Source of the DNA: Porogramme epimiltina | Lineage: Eukaryota; Basidiomycota; Agaricomycetes; Polyporales; Polyporaceae | DNA: 30,350 bases | Direction of reading: 5' to 3' | Assembly (NCBI GenBank): GCA_900155495.1 | Contig: FTLJ01000600.1 | Span: 1-30,350, forward strand | In this document: positions 10,494-21,410 of the stretch, piece after piece | Layout: each line of letters starts with the position of its first letter | How positions within the stretch are numbered: position 1 is the first letter of the stretch | The notes under the pieces: generated by a model | What the model saw: the letters and a program-made list of their open reading frames with translations, nothing else | Database searches by the model: none | Told to the model about the DNA's origin: nothing | Position numbers and translations under genes: made by a program

Positions 10494-12800
10494 TCAGAAT
10501 CCTACGTTCGGGAGCTGCGCAAGGATGGCTTGCGTTGTCACCCCCTGGAAGAGCTCGAAGTCCTCGTCTGCCTCGCACACCGTGTCGTGGCCGTCCGGAA
10601 GCTGCAGCCGTACGACGGCGTCAGTGACAGCGACAATACAAGGACACGGGCAGACTCACAGTACCGTTCGTCATGTACGCGCTCGTGATGTTCATGATAC
10701 ACATCGACGCGCCCTGGCCAAAGGTCGAGTGCTACAGGGTGCGCTGTGTCAAGACACGGCACATAACAGGGAAACAGTACGACTGACCCCGAACGCGTCG
10801 AACCGCACGAGCGCTGCCTGTTCGCCGAGGCTCTCCGCGACGCCTTGCGCGAACCTGAACGGGGCCACGGGGTCGTACTGCATACACGGCCGGACGCTGT
10901 TAGTCATGAATCGGCGAGGGGAGGGCGGAGACACGACGCACGGTGTTCCCGATGACGAGGATCCTGTTCGCGAGGTCCGTGCTGTTGAATGGGCCGGCGT
11001 ACCGCTCGACCGCGCGCGCGGGCCAGAACGGGCAGACGTACAACCCGTTGGGGAATACAGCACCGACTGCTCTCGCCGCACACGCATATAGAGGACATGA
11101 GCTGTTAGCGCCCCTACCCCGCGAGTCCGGACCCAAGGGAAGCACACGCACCCATATGCGAGACGTGGCGCGCGGAGTGAACGAGCGCGTCGAATATGTC
11201 CGTCATGTTGTCTGCCCCCGGCGCCACAAGGCTATCAGCACATGCGATCGCGGGAAGCGCGAATGAAGTTGTTGAGAGGTTGCTGCCCGAGAACTGGGCG
11301 AGTACATTGTCCGCGGAGAGGTTCGTAGGCCGACCGGCTGCGGAGGCGTGCACTAGCTCGAGGAGCGCGGGCCAGGCAGGGACTTCCGCCTTCCAGTTCG
11401 CGGGGGTGTACATCTGCAGCAGTAGAGCGCCTGTATTCACGGGAAGTGCGGGAGGGAAGAGGGGAGGGTGCGCCGCGTTAGCGTGAAGAGTGTGTGAGGG
11501 AATGTGCTGGAGAGCGTACCCCTGATCTCGCCAGACGTGATGGGTGCGGACGCGTTTTCGACAGCGGCGTCGTGTGCGGTCTTGAGCACGTTCTGGAAGA
11601 TGTCGTTCACCTCGCGCGGGGTCTGACCCGGCTGAGTGGAGATCGGGCACCCCGCAGGCCCTGAGAGGGCGCAGCCAATGATGAGGCCTCGGTAGACATC
11701 GTCCGCACTTGTATAGAACCTCTCCCATGTCTAGTGGCAAGAAGGTGAATAGTATGTCAAGGAGGAAGGAAAGAAGACTGACTGTGGAGAGATCTGTTTG
11801 CGACCAGAGGAGCGGGTCGATGACGCCATCGAAGATCACTCGCCCAACGCGCTCCGGGAACACTTCAGACACGTCAGAATGGCACGGTGGACGTTGCACG
11901 AGGGGCGGACTCACTATTCACGAGCACGTTGCCCAAGACTGTCCCGTACGAAATGCCGTAAAAGTTGATCGGCGCTCCAGACCCGTCGAACGCGTCCGTC
12001 ATCGCAGCTATGTCGCGCACCGTCGCTGATGTTCCGAGGTACTTGAGCATGTCGCCGTTCTTCGCGACACATCGCCTCACAGACTCTTCGTAATTCGTCT
12101 GCAGCGAGTCTGCCTGAGAGAATAACGCGCGGAGGTCGGCAGGGTCGGTGAAGTTGCCTGTCATTTCAATGCCCCTGAGCTGGGCGGTGCCGTTGAAGAG
12201 CGCCGCGTACTCGGCGAAGCTGTCGAAGCACTGGATGTCGCCGGGTCTAGGTAATTAAATGTCGGATGAGAAAAGAGAGCAGGAGAAAAGGGGGAGGGGG
12301 CTCACGTGGAAAAGCCGACACCGCGTGGGTCCCAGGCGACGAAGTCATAGTGCCCGCCGGTGAAGTTCATGAAGTAGTCAGAGAGGTCGGTACCATTGAG
12401 GAGGCCCATTGGGGAATCGCCTGGCCCCCCTGTAGTACGAGGTGTCAGTGATATGAGAGGGTAAATGGGCAGTGGACGCACCGGGATTGAAGAAAACAGT
12501 CCCGAGGCGGGGCTCGAGGGTTGCATTCACCTTTGCGAGGGCGAGTTTGGCGGTGCCGACGGAGGTGTTGTTGTAGTCGAGTGGGGCATTGAAGAACCCG
12601 CACGAAACCACAGTGTTGTTGATGATTGAGGGATCGCACGGACCCCACTGTACAGCGGAGGCCTTCTGGGGTGTCAGCAGGCAAGAGCATATCGTTGGCT
12701 AGGACGTGTTACTCACGCTAGACGTGGTGGTCAACGCAGCTGCGAGGGTACCACCAAACGCAGCACCGAGGAAGCTAAACAGTCGAAAGCTAGGAGACAT
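10494..12800 (-). CDS. secreted alpha/beta-hydrolase, peptidase S33 / TAP-like (hydrolase gene 4, subfamily I)
   Basis: Exons in coding order: 12800-12717, 12662-12482, 12429-12306, 12246-11915, 11862-11783, 11730-11520, 11430-11152, 11066-10942, 10877-10788, 10731-10660, 10601-10494, about 561 aa. The signal peptide begins MSPSFRLFSFLGAAFGGTLA and resembles that of hydrolase gene 1. The motifs are NPGGPGDSPMG, WDPRGVGFST and GISYG with Ser229. Asp474 lies in YDPVAPF and His503 in HSTFGQ. Relative to gene 1, exon 3 has two extra codons (NGTDLSDYF against NATSDYF) and exon 7 is three codons shorter. The acceptor of intron 1 is a CAGAAG pair; both AGs keep the frame and would add or omit one Lys. 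It shares an upstream motif with gene 1. Predicted to be secreted, with unknown specificity. Confidence 0.9.
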
Positions 12801-12848
12801 GGTGAGGAAGAATGTGGTTGAGTAGGGTGCATCGTTGATCTCCCGCAG

Positions 12849-12856
12849 CATATATG
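12849..12856 (-). promoter_or_regulatory. TATA-like box of hydrolase gene 4
   Basis: A palindromic CATATATG-type sequence lies about 50 bp upstream of the ATG at 12800. It is followed by TGCTGC in the same way as the TATA box of hydrolase gene 1. Confidence 0.5.
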
Positions 12857-12910
12857 CGGCCTACGATTGCGCGCCTCTGGTGACGTAGTTTGCTGTGAGG
12901 AATAGGCCGC

Positions 12911-12920
12911 ATCGGGTGTC
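12911..12920 (-). promoter_or_regulatory. promoter motif shared with hydrolase gene 1
   Basis: On the minus strand this reads GACACCCGAT, 120 bp upstream of the ATG at 12800. It is identical in sequence and nearly identical in spacing to the motif at 650-659 upstream of hydrolase gene 1. Confidence 0.5.
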
Positions 12921-13539
12921 GGACAGGCCGCAACGGGCCTATGAGGTCGCGCTGTGCAGTTTACTGCAGGTTCTGGAGCGAAGCGCCTATAGTGCCCCAA
13001 TTGTCAGGTTGACTGTTCGCAAACGCCAACGCCCTGTGCCGGAGGCGACTTGAGTAGCACGGGAAGCACGGCCAGTCAGAACGAGGCGACTCGGAGCTGG
13101 TGTTTGACGTATACTGTCGACGCCCGAGCGAGCGCAGGACACGCGTTCCGGTCGTAATATTGTACGATGCGCTGCGGTAAAATGATGAGTGGTTAGTGTT
13201 CAAAGGCTTCAGTTTGGAGGAGCCACTTTGGCGGGGCGCTGGGGGGAGCCAAGGCTCGGCCCTTATGATGCTGACGGCCTAACAGTGCTTACACACACAT
13301 ACACGAGCAGCTGAGGTGTAGGCGAGCGAAAAAAGAGGCGTCCGCGACGGGGTGACGTTGGCATTGACGAGATGGATGAGCAACGATCCCGCACCGGGGA
13401 TCGGTATGTAGACCGGTGACGCTGGCTCGAGGCTAGGATCATGTCCTATGCCACCTACTCGTTGGCACCAATTCATTGGTCCAAAAGGACATGCAGGGCG
13501 CATAGAGCGACATCAGTACTCAGTCCACCGGGTGTTAGA

Positions 13540-13920
13540 GGTAGGTCATGGCAAGCGCGAGAGCGAGAACGGCCAGCTTCGTCCATACCACGTGCTGGTT
13601 CCCGGCTGCAACTGCCGCCAGTCACTCAGTGCGCCATCTGCCCGATGCTGCCTGATGCGTAGCCCCCTTCACGTTGGCTACGCTCCTCCAGTCGGCGCGG
13701 CCAGTGCGATCGCGCTCATGGTGGAGCATACGAGCAGGCCCGTGCGCGGCAGACTCGCCCAGACGTGGTTGGGGCCGCGGCGCACGGCTGGAGGGGCGCA
13801 GCGAACGCGCTCGTAGCCTCGTACGCTGCGGCGACCATCATTTGCCTCAACCCCGCCTCAGTCTGACGCCCTACGCAGGCATGCGCTCCGAGGCTGAGTC
13901 TGGCAGGCGCACTTGCCATG
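13540..13920 (-). pseudogene. possible decayed or intron-rich membrane-protein fragment
   Basis: Minus-strand frames here encode hydrophobic stretches such as TGLLVCSTMSAIALAAP and TKLAVLALALAMTYL, with GC-rich third positions. They lie in short open segments separated by stops. They could be exons or decayed remains of a membrane protein. I could not find a splice pattern that joins them and do not recognise the family. Confidence 0.22.
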
Positions 13921-14135
13921 GAGGTTGCATGGGTGTGGGGGCTGTCGGGAGTACTCCGACATCATCGATGCGCGCATACACGAGGGAGACTGGAGGAAAC
14001 GAATGTCGATAGATTTCACCAGGACGGAAGCTAACAAGAGTAACGGCAAGAGACGACACGCACCCTCATCGCGCCTCTCGCGCGCGAAGTCAATTCGCAA
14101 AGATGAGCGCGACAGGGTCGACCTTGTCCGCACGC

Positions 14136-14181
14136 CCCTCCTTATCTCCCTCTCCCTCTCCCTCCCCCTCCTCCGCCTCTC
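14136..14181. repeat. pyrimidine-rich microsatellite-like tract
   Basis: An imperfect (CTCCCT)n-like run on the plus strand, on the edge of the decayed coding segment. It is low complexity and no function is inferred. Confidence 0.7.
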
Positions 14182-14640
14182 GTCTGCCGGTTTTCCTCCA
14201 AGCCAGCACATACGACCTCTACATCCGGCGCCTCCAAGAGTAGAGACCACCACACCAGCGCGTGCCCCTCCGAGTCCTGGATGGCGTAGGGGAGCATCTG
14301 GGCGAGTGCGAGGAGCGCGGTATCCTAACTCGCGAAGATACACCAGGTGCTGCGCACAGGAGGCTCCATTGCGCGCAGCTCTGCTGGGAAGAGGGGCTTG
14401 TTGATGCTCGTGAGCTCGCGGAGGTGCATGTGGGCGGGCGGGACCACGAGCGGCGGGTACGCGGGGCCGAGCGGGAGCGCCGTGAGCCTGAGGGACGCGG
14501 GTAGGTGGGAGGAGGGCAGTGTGAACTGGTGGCGGTGCGGTGTTGAGCGCGATGGAGTGGAAGGCGCAGTACACAAAGATGCGCGCAAACGCGGGGAGGC
14601 ACCAGGACTTAGGAGGAGGGCGAGGAATGTCAGCCTTCAA
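14170..14640 (-). pseudogene. decayed protein-coding sequence, family not recognised
   Basis: On the minus strand, one frame reads KADIPRPPPKSWCLPAFARI then FVYCAFHSIALNT (about 14640-14535). A second frame continues with LRLTALPLGPAYPPLVVPP, AHMHLRELTSINKPLFPAEL and RAMEPPVRSTWCIFAS. It then meets an in-frame TAG, after which LALAQMLPYAIQDSEGHALV and WWSLLLEAPDVEV follow in the same frame. Both parts show strong G/C third positions, as in the real genes here. The likely reading is a former gene broken by a frameshift near 14530 and a nonsense codon near 14331. An undetected intron could explain the shift but not easily the stop. A tRNA-like repeat lies just upstream of it at 14678. Confidence 0.42.
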
Positions 14641-14677
14641 GCGCTCAAGCTTCAGGACGGGACGTCGGCCCCGTGAC

Positions 14678-14790
14678 TTGACTGAGGTAAGCGCTTTCTG
14701 GATGCACATGGTGCAGCAGTTAACACGCGCGACTTCGTCTTGTGTTTGAGTCCCAGGCACCCCACTTTTGTCTGTCTTGTTTCGGGTCGT
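14678..14790 (+). repeat. tRNA-like repeat, copy 2 (possible SINE)
   Basis: This is the partner of 10299-10408. The A-box-like TGGTGCAGCAGTT and B-box-like GTGTTTGAGTCC are preceded by TTGACTGAGGTAAGCGC and followed by CACTTTTGTCT and GGGTCGT. The alignment is collinear with few small gaps across its whole length, in the same orientation. Similarity fades outside the stated limits, and no clear target-site duplication or poly-A tail is visible. It lies about 40 bp upstream of the decayed coding segment. Confidence 0.6.
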
Positions 14791-15425
14791 CATACCATCC
14801 AGTGGCTTGGCGAGAAGGAGGCCCAACTTCAGCCTGCTCCCCGCTATCGAATCGGACATTCACGCATTCCACACTGTGCTGGCTGCTGAATGATTTCCAA
14901 AGTAGCCAGACATGAAATTGTAAGATGGACGCATTGGTACCAGTGCTGCGTAATTATTGAAACATGTATGACCCTATATACATACTCCCGAGCAGTCAGC
15001 AAGAGGAAAGGATGTCATTGAACTCAAGTCTTAAAGCAGCAATGGCCCAGTTTCAAGAATTGACAAGCCCCGTCGATGACGTCATATGAAATCAACCCAC
15101 GTGGCTATTTCGCACAAGGCGCCCCGAAGGTTTTCATCGACGAGTCTTGATCATCGTCACCACGCTCGTCATGATTGTAAGTTACCCCCTTCAATACTCA
15201 CAGCATAACCACACCCTGAACCCATCAAGCTCACGTACATGGCATCCTTCTTGCTAACGTTATAACAGTGCTTTTCTAAAACCAACGATTTCGGCCCGAA
15301 CCGCTAGTCAATCATATACCATACCGCTTCTCAACAACAACGGCGTCATCATGCGACTATTCGCTTTCCTCTGATACAGAGGCAGGATGGCCCTGCTCTT
15401 TGCAGACGAGTGTTGCGAGGCGGCT

Positions 15426-15789
15426 TCAGTCCGGCATAACCAAAATCTCACGTACTGCGCAGGTGGTCCAACCTACGATTCCGAGCAGCGCTGACGGACG
15501 TGGGTTAGGTTTCTTAAACGCCAAGTTATCCTGTGCCATGCTCCGGTACGGATAGCACCACGCCGGCTCCTGCCACTCCGCGATCGAGGGCGCTCGCTGC
15601 CTAGACTCCGGTATGAACTCCACTGCGCACTGCGGGAATGAACATGTGCTCCAACTTCCGTGCGCTCCGCCCCGTACTGAGTTCTACTCCGGTCTATGGC
15701 GACGGATTGGTATTGGAAAGCAAGGCGCTCGATGCGAGACCACAAAGGATATAAAGGAACGCCACGACCAACAGCCGGATCTTCGTCAT
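15426..15789 (-). CDS. candidate small secreted protein gene (uncertain)
   Basis: A start at 15789 opens a strong signal-peptide-like frame, MTKIRLLVVAFLYILCGLAS, which ends at a TAG at 15694. A downstream minus-strand frame (15623-15426) reads EFIPESRQRAPSIAEWQEPA and continues to a stop at 15426 with clear G/C third positions. One splice (donor gtctcg after residue 16, acceptor cag before GTG GAG) would join them in frame into roughly 80 aa, but the donor is weak. No family is recognised. It could also be a decayed gene or chance; transcript evidence would decide. Confidence 0.28.
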
Positions 15790-16178
15790 CCAGGATCCCC
15801 CAACGACATGCCCTCATACCTTTCCAAACGATCGCGTCGCTTGCTTCAAGCCACATGAGGGGCAGTCAGCGCGACGTTCTGTCTGAGGTCAAAACGGTTG
15901 ATGTGGACTAGGGACCCTAATTCAGCTTGGGTTCGCGCACGGTATTTCGGGAGGTACATAGCGTATATTGTGTCTCTACCAGTCAACTGTGTACACCAAC
16001 TTCGGTCGTAGAGATGACGTCAACAGAAGACGTAAGTTATATTAGAGAGAAAAGGGGACTTAAACTACCACACCGAAGCGGTCAACGCAAGGAGGAGCGT
16101 GGAGAGAATCCATTGCGAGTACAGGGCATTGTGCGGAGGACGAACGACCAAAATATAGCTGACAAGAACACAGAAGTC

Positions 16179-19100
16179 TTAAAGAAAAAAGTCGAAAAGC
16201 ATCTTCCTGATCTTCTCTAGCTTGCCCTTGCGCGTGCTCAAGTCCCCGCGGCGTTGGACAATGCTTGGGTCCTCCGCAATATATGCATGGCACCGGGCAA
16301 CGGCGTTCGCACCGCTTAGCCCGAGCTTCTCGAAGAGGACGGATTGCAGCGTCTCCGAGAATTCGTACAGGAGGTGCTGGTCGATCGAAAGCGGGACGTA
16401 GTCGATGAACCTCTGTGCAGGCCCACCAGGGAAAAGTGAGAATTTCTCCGTCTCGCAGAACAATATAAACGCGTACCTTGTGTGCGATCTGGAAGTACGC
16501 ACCGACCTCGGCCATGATCGTGAGCTCGTCAGTGATACCCTCCGAGTCCAGCTGCGCCAGGTCCTCCTCTGACACGTGCTTTCCGATCCTCGCGAGCGCC
16601 GCAAGTGCCGTCTGCACCGCCTCTGCGTGAGCGGCGCCGACCAGACCGACGTTGCCCGCCGCACCAATCGCCGCGCCTGCAATTCCTGCCACATTTCCGA
16701 CCATTTGGAGAGGGCCGCGAGACGCGGCGGCCTGCCGGCGCTCGCTACGGTACTGCGCGTTAAGGCGGTTCCGCTCGCGGATGTACTCGCGCTCGTTGCG
16801 CGTGAACGGCCGCGCGAACTCCATCTTGAGGATTGTTCGCACGTGCGAAGCCGCCTTCTCGTTATGGGCCTGCAGGTGCGCTGTGATGATCGGCCTACAC
16901 GCGCGGAGGTCAGGGAATGCATGGGTTTAGAGCACAGAAAAACGAAACAGGGCGCACGTGATGACGGTCTTGAGGTACGTGTACTTGCTAAAGTGTTTCT
17001 CGATGAGCTCCTTCAACGTCGCCTCCATGCGCCCGTGGACGTTCTCGCGGCACGTGTGGGCAAACTGCGTCCACTCGTCCTTGAAGTCCTCCATGAGAAT
17101 GCACTTCATCTCGTATGGAATGTTGTTTGGGAGCTCTCGCGTGATGGACCTATGAATCGCACAGCGTCAACGCAACCTCCTGCGCCTCCGTATGGAGAAT
17201 ACGTACTCGTTGATACGTTCCCGCACGTCCTCGATATACATCTGCTGCACGCGCCTGCGCTCGGGTCGGCCGGCCGGCCGGTCCCTCGTCCGGTTTACTT
17301 CCTCGTTCGGAGCGGGGGCGGGAGTGGCGGGCGCATTCGCAGGATTCGCTGCGCCCGTTGATATTGTCGATGATCGCCGACTAGGAGGCGGTTGCTGCTG
17401 CGGTGTGGGTGTAGGTGCCCGGCCGGCCGGCCTACCGCCCCCCCGCTCCATGGGGACGAACGTGGGCTCCGTCGCGCGCACAGCGTTCTCGAGCTGCCGG
17501 TACGCTTCGTTATTACCCTGCACGAGTTTGTTGTACACAGCGGAGCCCACGACGTGGCGTTCTAGCTCGGAGCAAAACTTTGTCACGTTGTTGAGCACGA
17601 ACGGCATCGCCTCGACCGTCGTCACTGGTGGGAGGGTGCCGAGCTCATCAGTGCAGAGCGCATATTGTGAAGCAACACCATCCGTGAGGCGGGGGAGGCT
17701 AGAGGATGAACGGGTCCCTTAGTATACTAGACGGGAGGTAAGGAGAGCCAAAGAGACGTACAATTCCTTGATCATAGCTGGCAGGAGGTCACTGACGGCT
17801 TTGATGAGATTCGACGTCCCCTGCCGATTCTTCGCCTTTGACGTAGACCACGGCGCGGTTGTTTCGAAGAATTCGATTTCCGCCGAGCGTGCTTCTGCTT
17901 GTGTGATCCCCTCTCGACGCTCGTCATCGTTGGGCTGGCGAGAACAGTAGTACCCGTGCTTGAGCTGATGATCGCGGCCCTCGAGGACATCAAGCCACAT
18001 CTCGCGCATCCGAGAAGCACCGCGCGAGAGGGTATCCGGCTTCGTCAAGACGCCTATGATTTTGTTAAATATGTGGGGAGCAACGGCGATTTATGGGATA
18101 AACATACCGATTGTACGAAGGCCGTGGGGGTCGACCTGTTTGGCGAGACGAACTGCTTTCTGGTTCTGAATATCGTCTGCGCGCAGCATTCAGCCATGAA
18201 ATATACAGATATTTAGACTTAGCTTACCGCTCATCGGAATTGTAAGCAATATCACAGAGTTCCCTGAGATGTAGTCCACCACAAGGTCTTCCACTAGCTT
18301 CACGATTTCGGGTTCAGCATTCTGCACGATACCTGCGGACGATCAACATCGTGACGAAGGACTCGCTCCAAACAGAACATACTCACCAGGGAGATCGACG
18401 AACGCCAGATCAGCAAGGTCCGGCCCTGTGACATCCACGCAGACGATGTTCCTCGAGAAGGGCGTCGACTGCATCGCGCGGTACTGCCCTCGTGGTGGTT
18501 GGCCAATTATACTTCCTCTTTGAGAAATGGACGGCATAGGCATAGGCATCACCTCGTTCATGTTCCTCCCTTCCGCGAATTGTTCGGCTCCTTGGCCGTC
18601 GAGAACCGCTCGCTGCGCAGCACGCAATACCTCGTCGACATCCTCCCTGTCCGCTAAGGCTTCTCCAAACGGTTCTTCGCGTACGTTGTTGCTGCGTCTC
18701 CCGTTGCTGTCATATTCCCATCGGATTGATACCTGGCAGGACCAGGGGGTACCCTCGCTCGCGCTAGAGAGACGGAACTCCATCGGGCAACGCGTGCACG
18801 TCCCGGCGTCACGCGGAGCGGGGATCTGGGTTCCGTCGCGGGTACGAATGAGTGAAAATGGATAAACGCGGAGGACGACAAACTCACCCCAGATATAGCT
18901 TCTACAAGAGAGGATTTTCCAGCACTTTGGTTTCCGATAATGCAGATTCGGGGGACGTCGACGCCGTCGATGCTCGCGCTGTGCCATCGAAACAACTTTC
19001 AAGACTTTAGAGTAAAGACTAGATGAAGTATAGCGTACCCAAGCGAGCGGAGCATCGTCGCGATGCCGATAATCTCCTTCGCGGTCCTGACACCTTTGGT

Positions 19101-19214
19101 ACTGTGGATATGTTCGTGGGATTGGGGATCGTGGCTGTGGAATTCGGATTGGGGACCATGGGCGCCATACATCGGACTGTGGCCGTCTCTCAAAGGACTG
19201 TGGGGGGCTTGCAT
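16179..19214 (-). CDS. dynamin/Mx-like large GTPase
   Basis: Exons in coding order: 19214-19039, 18978-18888, 18825-18387, 18332-18228, 18176-18108, 18053-17762, 17698-17207, 17149-16979, 16894-16477, 16412-16179, about 828 aa. The N-terminal GTPase domain shows G1 (GNQSAGKSS, residues 74-82), a switch-type Thr in DAGTCTRCP, G3 (DLPG, 233-236) and G4 (TKPD, 297-300). The stalk follows with RELPNNIPYE and a run ILKMEFARPFTRNEREY. The C-terminal exon encodes the GTPase effector domain (YVPLSIDQHLLYEFSETLQS). There is no PH domain or C-terminal proline-rich domain, which fits the Mx/DLP group. Proteins of this type self-assemble and remodel or tether membranes; the target compartment is not evident. 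Unusual are a His-rich N-terminal tail (EFHSHDPQSHEHIHS) and a Pro/Ala/Arg-rich insert of about 65 residues (476-541). The exon 8/9 join is the least certain splice. Confidence 0.88.
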
Positions 19215-19294
19215 AGTGGCGATTGCGGTTGCGCGTGTTTCAGCTGGGATGGACTCGACGAGAAGCGAGGTTCGAGCAGTGGGAGCATTGGATG

Positions 19295-19300
19295 TTTATA
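19295..19300 (-). promoter_or_regulatory. TATA box of the dynamin-like gene
   Basis: On the minus strand this reads TATAAA, about 80 bp upstream of the ATG at 19214. It supports that ATG as the translation start. Confidence 0.55.
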
Positions 19301-21348
19301 CCACTTGCAAGGCCATGCCAACCTTGCGGAACACATGAGGCTACGCGATGCGAATAAAGTTTGTCACTTGCACTGCGGTCATTTCGGTGTAGTGAACTCA
19401 CGTTGATACGACCTTCTTTTCGGTGCTCCCGAACCGTATGACCATATTACTCCTAAGATATCATGGCGATGAAACTGCTGGGGTGTGCATCTCTAGCGCC
19501 TCTGTTTCCGCATCCAGTGATTTCCGACCCACGAGAGTTGAAAACGGCGACTTCAAAAGTAGACACGTCCCAAAACAGAATGTGACTGGCGAAGGGCGAT
19601 GTACACCGGATCGATCGCCGACGATGTAACTTCCGGTTCTGTGAGTGAGGGCCCCAGAGTCATGAGGTATCAATGCGGAGGGAAAGAAGGGCAGCGCCTC
19701 GTTGTCAGTGTGTTGAGAATTTGGCCATCGTGGGGACGCGGTAATAGGGAGTGGTTTCTTCTGACACGAGGATTTCAACCGGAAGACCCCTCTTGATCTC
19801 CGTCAGGGTTACAGCGCAGAAGCTCTGCACCCGAGTCATAGCGCATGGGTTCGGCAGCCTGAATCACGGCGGAGGCCCCTAATTGAGACTAAACTTCTCC
19901 GGCAGTGCTGAAAACGTAGGGATATTGAAGTTAATAGATGTAGTGATACTGTGTTAGGCACTGACGATTGAGATAACATAGTTTCCAATCCGTACCTATT
20001 GTCGGGTGAGGATATCCTTCTGTGCTCCCTTATTGCATGTAGTCGTGAATAGGCCTCAGAGAGCTGCAAAGAGATCGCATAAGGGACCATGATAACACTA
20101 TTGAAGCAAAGAAGTTCTTGGCTTGAGGCTATTGAGCTGAATATAGGAGATCTCCGGTGGAGATTCGACGTGCGAATCCATAGGGCAGTCCACTCCTGTG
20201 CTCCGAGTTCGCAGGGCGATCGCTCATGGTCCCGGCCCACTGCGAAGCACAGGTGGATAGAGTTATTCAAGGGCACAACATGAGCCGGTGGGACGCAAAC
20301 CTTCCTTTATCCACGCGCTGGATATCGCGCGCCTCGGTGGGGACCCTGCGCGCGCACGCGTTCGTCTACGCACGTCCGTTACGAGCGATGTGTAGCGTAA
20401 GTGTTGAAAATGCAGTGATCGCTCGTCTACCAAGCAAACAGTGAGTATCGTATGGACTATGGACGAGATATCGACGCAGTACCATGACAGCACGGGAAGT
20501 AAGCCGCACGAGAATCGGCAGGAGAGTGCGAGGACGAAGATGCCCGCGCGGCCAGGGACGTCGACGGTGTGTAGGCGGACCGACTCGGAAGATCGTGGAT
20601 GACAAGCGCGCCTCGAAACGTGACCTCACATGCGTGACACGTATCGGCTTAGTCACGTCACATCTGTCACTCGAACCCGGCGGTTTGACTCGGCCCAGAC
20701 CCAGCGGCTCTCCGTACGTTCGCTGTCGCGCACACTAGCGGACCCTGAACTTCATGATCTCCTTCATTGTAACCACCGCCCAATGGTGAGGGTCACTCAT
20801 AGGAGCAAGCCACCTTGTTTCCAACGTATACTCCTTTGTAAGTTCTATACCGTGGGAGTCCTGATCTGGTTGTTAATAACACGGAGATTGTCATGACTTC
20901 ATAGGCTTGCTGAGACTGCGGCGTGTACATTCTCCAAGATGATTCAAGTACCTATGGGCATTGTTCACTAGAATGTATTATGGTAAGTGGCGACGCGAAA
21001 CTCGCTTATAAGGTCTCGTTTTCTCAGATCTCTGTCTGCGGGCGCAATAGCTAGCCTACCGCACCACCGATCATCCCGGCGTCGTCGCGTCGATAGGACC
21101 CGCACTGGGGCTTTCAGTGATGCGAGTCGGCGCAGTAGCGGCAGCAGCAGCAGCAGTGCAACTTGATGCTTTGTTGGAGCGCATAGCATCATCTGACTCG
21201 GACGTTGTGCAAGTGGCTGAGACGAAAGCCTCCCGAACTAGCCGTGACAGCGCGCAGTGCGCCGCCCAGCCTGCGGCGCGCGCGTGCGATGCAAACCTTC
21301 GCTGAACGATGGCAGCAAACCCCCAAGTCCGCCTACGGTCATACTTGA
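19301..21348. other. intergenic between the dynamin-like gene and hydrolase gene 5
   Basis: No supportable gene. The longest minus-strand frames (19461-19778, 19836-20276, 21071-21472) lack codon bias or a recognisable domain, and the last overlaps the start of hydrolase gene 5. A short (GCA)n run lies near 21139-21156. The two flanking genes are divergent, so both promoters lie here. Confidence 0.5.
21139..21156. repeat. short GCA trinucleotide repeat
   Basis: About five consecutive GCA units lie in non-coding sequence upstream of hydrolase gene 5. An ordinary microsatellite. Confidence 0.7.
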
Positions 21349-21355
21349 TATATAT
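21349..21355 (+). promoter_or_regulatory. TATA-like box of hydrolase gene 5
   Basis: TATATAT lies about 60 bp upstream of the ATG at 21411, the spacing seen in the other paralogues. This supports the chosen start. Confidence 0.5.
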
Positions 21356-21410
21356 GAGCACGGCTAGATGATGGAGCTGTAGTACCACGGTCTTTTGTCT
21401 CTTGAACGTC

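Larger units (their letters stand above)
12921..16178. other. large intergenic region with repeat and decayed coding sequence
   Basis: This 3.2-kb stretch between hydrolase gene 4 and the dynamin-like gene has no intact gene that I can support. It holds coding-like fragments on the minus strand (about 13540-13920 and 14170-14640), a pyrimidine-rich tract (14136-14181), the second tRNA-like repeat (14678-14790) and a candidate small secreted-protein gene (15426-15789). A long minus-strand frame at 13858-14859 runs through the repeat and the decayed segment and is not credible as one protein. Confidence 0.5.

Noticed and set aside
13858..14859. Long 333-codon minus-strand frame
   Set aside because: It runs through the tRNA-like repeat, switches in and out of coding-biased frames and is rich in Arg/Pro shadow sequence. 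It is a chance opening over a decayed gene, not one protein.
16576..17361. 261-codon plus-strand frame
   Set aside because: It is the antisense shadow of the dynamin-like gene, whose minus-strand exons explain the region fully.
19836..20276. 146-codon minus-strand frame
   Set aside because: No codon bias, motif or splice context supports it.
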